Source: Vitreoscilla sp. (GTDB taxonomy: Bacteria; Pseudomonadota; Gammaproteobacteria; Burkholderiales; Neisseriaceae). Taken from it: a DNA stretch of 33,746 nt. Location of the stretch: positions 1-33,746 of the forward strand of contig JASLFS010000056.1 in assembly GCA_030150505.1 (NCBI GenBank). The letters run 5' to 3'. How positions within the stretch are numbered: position 1 is the stretch's first letter; every line of letters starts with the position of its first letter. Of this stretch, positions 33,052 through 33,746 are shown piece after piece. A model generated the notes under the pieces. That model ran no database searches. It was not told where the DNA came from and saw only the letters and a program-made list of their open reading frames with translations. A program made the position numbers and the translations under genes.

Positions 33052-33267
33052 ATGCGTAAATTTATAGTGATGGTAATAATAGGTTTAACTGTTATTTCTA
33101 TTGTTGATCTCATGAATTATGATGAGATTAAAGAGGGGCGACAGCAAGCTTATATTGCTTGGCAATGTGCAGATGCAATACATCATAATCCTAAGCAAGT
33201 AGTCATCCAGTGCAAAGATGGTAAGTCATATAGAAAAACTCAAAACAAGTTAGTACCAATTGAATAA
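33052..33267 (+). CDS. Small hypothetical protein with N-terminal membrane anchor
   Basis: I do not recognise this 71-aa protein. It starts MRKFIVMVIIGLTVISIVDL, an uncleaved anchor or a signal peptide, followed by a small polar part with two Cys (WQCADAIHH and VIQCKDGKS) that could pair in the periplasm. An in-frame TTG at 33028 would add eight residues, but the ATG begins directly with the signal and is preferred. It is followed by a strong terminator that overlaps its stop. A second small gene of the same design follows, then a near-identical terminator, so the two may be a local duplication of a cassette. Confidence 0.5.
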   Translation: MRKFIVMVIIGLTVISIVDLMNYDEIKEGRQQAYIAWQCADAIHHNPKQVVIQCKDGKSYRKTQNKLVPIE

Positions 33268-33299
33268 AACCACTCAAATGTCAAATGAGTGGTTTTTTT
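33266..33299 (+). terminator. Terminator of the 71-aa gene
   Basis: AAAACCACTCA (33266-33276) pairs with TGAGTGGTTTT (33286-33296) and a run of seven T follows. The same stem sequence recurs at 33644-33666. Confidence 0.9.
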
Positions 33300-33326
33300 A
33301 TGGTCGAAATAGAAGAGGAATAAGTA

Positions 33327-33626
33327 ATGCGGAATTTATTTTTTTTGGTATCAGGTTTGGGGGGGCTATATGTGTTATTCAGTCTAGTATTTTTGTTGTT
33401 AACAGGGAAATTTGATCAAGCAATACGATATGAGATAACCGTTAAATGTATTTCGCTTAAAGATAATAGCGTCACTCTTGATAAAACCTATCTTGGTCAA
33501 TACGAAGCAAAAGCAGCATAATCTTATAAATTCTTTGTTAAAGATGAAAGCGGTCATGTTACTGAATCCATTGAAATGGATTCAAAGATAAATAGCTGTG
33601 TCATTACACAAAAGCCTATGCAGTAA
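33327..33626 (+). pseudogene. Small membrane protein gene interrupted by an in-frame TAA
   Basis: A good ribosome binding site (AGAGGAATAAGTA) precedes MRNLFFLVSGLGGLYVLFSL, a membrane anchor, then TGKFDQAIRYEITVKCISLK and DNSVTLDKTYLGQYEAKAA. It stops at TAA (33519-33521). The same frame continues without interruption as SYKFFVKDESGHVTESIEMD and SKINSCVITQKPMQ to a final TAA at 33624-33626, right before the terminator. A single CAA-to-TAA change would explain this. The full product would be 99 aa. If the stop is real, a 64-aa truncated protein is made. I see no evidence for readthrough. Confidence 0.55.
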
Positions 33627-33643
33627 GTCATCAAATTGATAGT

Positions 33644-33666
33644 CCACTCAAATGAGTGGTTTTTTT
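33644..33666 (+). terminator. Terminator after the interrupted gene
   Basis: CCACTC (33644-33649) pairs with GAGTGG (33654-33659) around AAAT, followed by seven T. The stem matches that at 33266-33299, so the two gene-terminator units look related. Confidence 0.88.
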
Positions 33667-33674
33667 ATGGGGGA

Positions 33675-33746
33675 ATGATTTTGAGAAAGTCACACCGATT
33701 GATCATGCTTGAAAAAATATTATTTAAAGGTTTGCCTTATGCCAAG
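33675..33746 (+). CDS. Partial ORF running off the right edge
   Basis: From ATG at 33675 or TTG at 33681 (GGGGGA lies eight bases ahead of the TTG) the frame is open to the window end: ILRKSHRLIMLEKILFKGLP then YAK. It follows the terminator directly. Too little is present to name it. The next bases are needed to tell a gene from chance. Confidence 0.3.
   Translation, partial: MILRKSHRLIMLEKILFKGLPYAK

Noticed and set aside
1..33746. Neisserial DNA uptake sequences and CRISPR arrays
   Set aside because: No full 12-base uptake sequence of the known dialects and no regularly spaced repeat array was seen by eye. A motif scan would be decisive.

Overview
The window looks like chromosomal DNA of an AT-rich betaproteobacterium, probably of the family Neisseriaceae. 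The left edge is a 5S rRNA of beta-proteobacterial type followed by its terminator, so the window starts at the end of an rRNA operon. The low GC content and a chromosomal type VI secretion system (T6SS) would suit a relative of Snodgrassella, but no species can be fixed from this sequence.

Positions 537-20803 hold a nearly complete T6SS locus in four divergent or convergent blocks. Block 1 (minus strand) is tssF-tssG-tssA. Block 2 (plus) is tssL (with a C-terminal OmpA-type domain), tssM, and an unusual protein with a degenerate J-like N-terminus and a TM2-like C-terminus. Block 3 (minus) is tssK-clpV-tssB-tssC-hcp-tssJ, then an unknown 169-aa protein, a PAAR spike-tip protein and a 171-aa exported protein. 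Block 4 (plus) is a divergent FHA-like protein and tssE. All core parts are present except VgrG (TssI), so the spike must be encoded elsewhere. The kinase/phosphatase partners that usually accompany FHA proteins (PpkA/PppA) are also absent.

Positions 20843-25171 hold a TetR regulator and a Bcr/CflA-type drug efflux transporter with a 16-bp perfect inverted repeat upstream (probable operator). Next is a TonB-dependent outer-membrane receptor with a Fur-box-like sequence upstream.

Positions 25553-29227 hold a metabolic cluster: an amidase-signature hydrolase, a polysaccharide deacetylase resembling Helicobacter pylori PgdA, a 101-aa protein starting MCGLCG, and a COG0523/CobW GTPase whose start overlaps the stop of the 101-aa gene. 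A promoter nested in the terminator hairpin after the deacetylase appears to uncouple the last two genes. A glycerol dehydrogenase (gldA) converges on this cluster across a bidirectional terminator.

From about 30500 to the right edge the DNA is very AT-rich and accessory in character: small membrane proteins, genes broken by in-frame stops, and orphan coding fragments. At 32833-32888 lies the 3' part of a tRNA-Leu gene whose 5' half is missing. It is flanked on both sides by repeats of a shared 9-bp motif spaced about one helical turn apart. This is the layout expected of a tyrosine-recombinase attachment site, so the right end probably belongs to one or two integrated elements.
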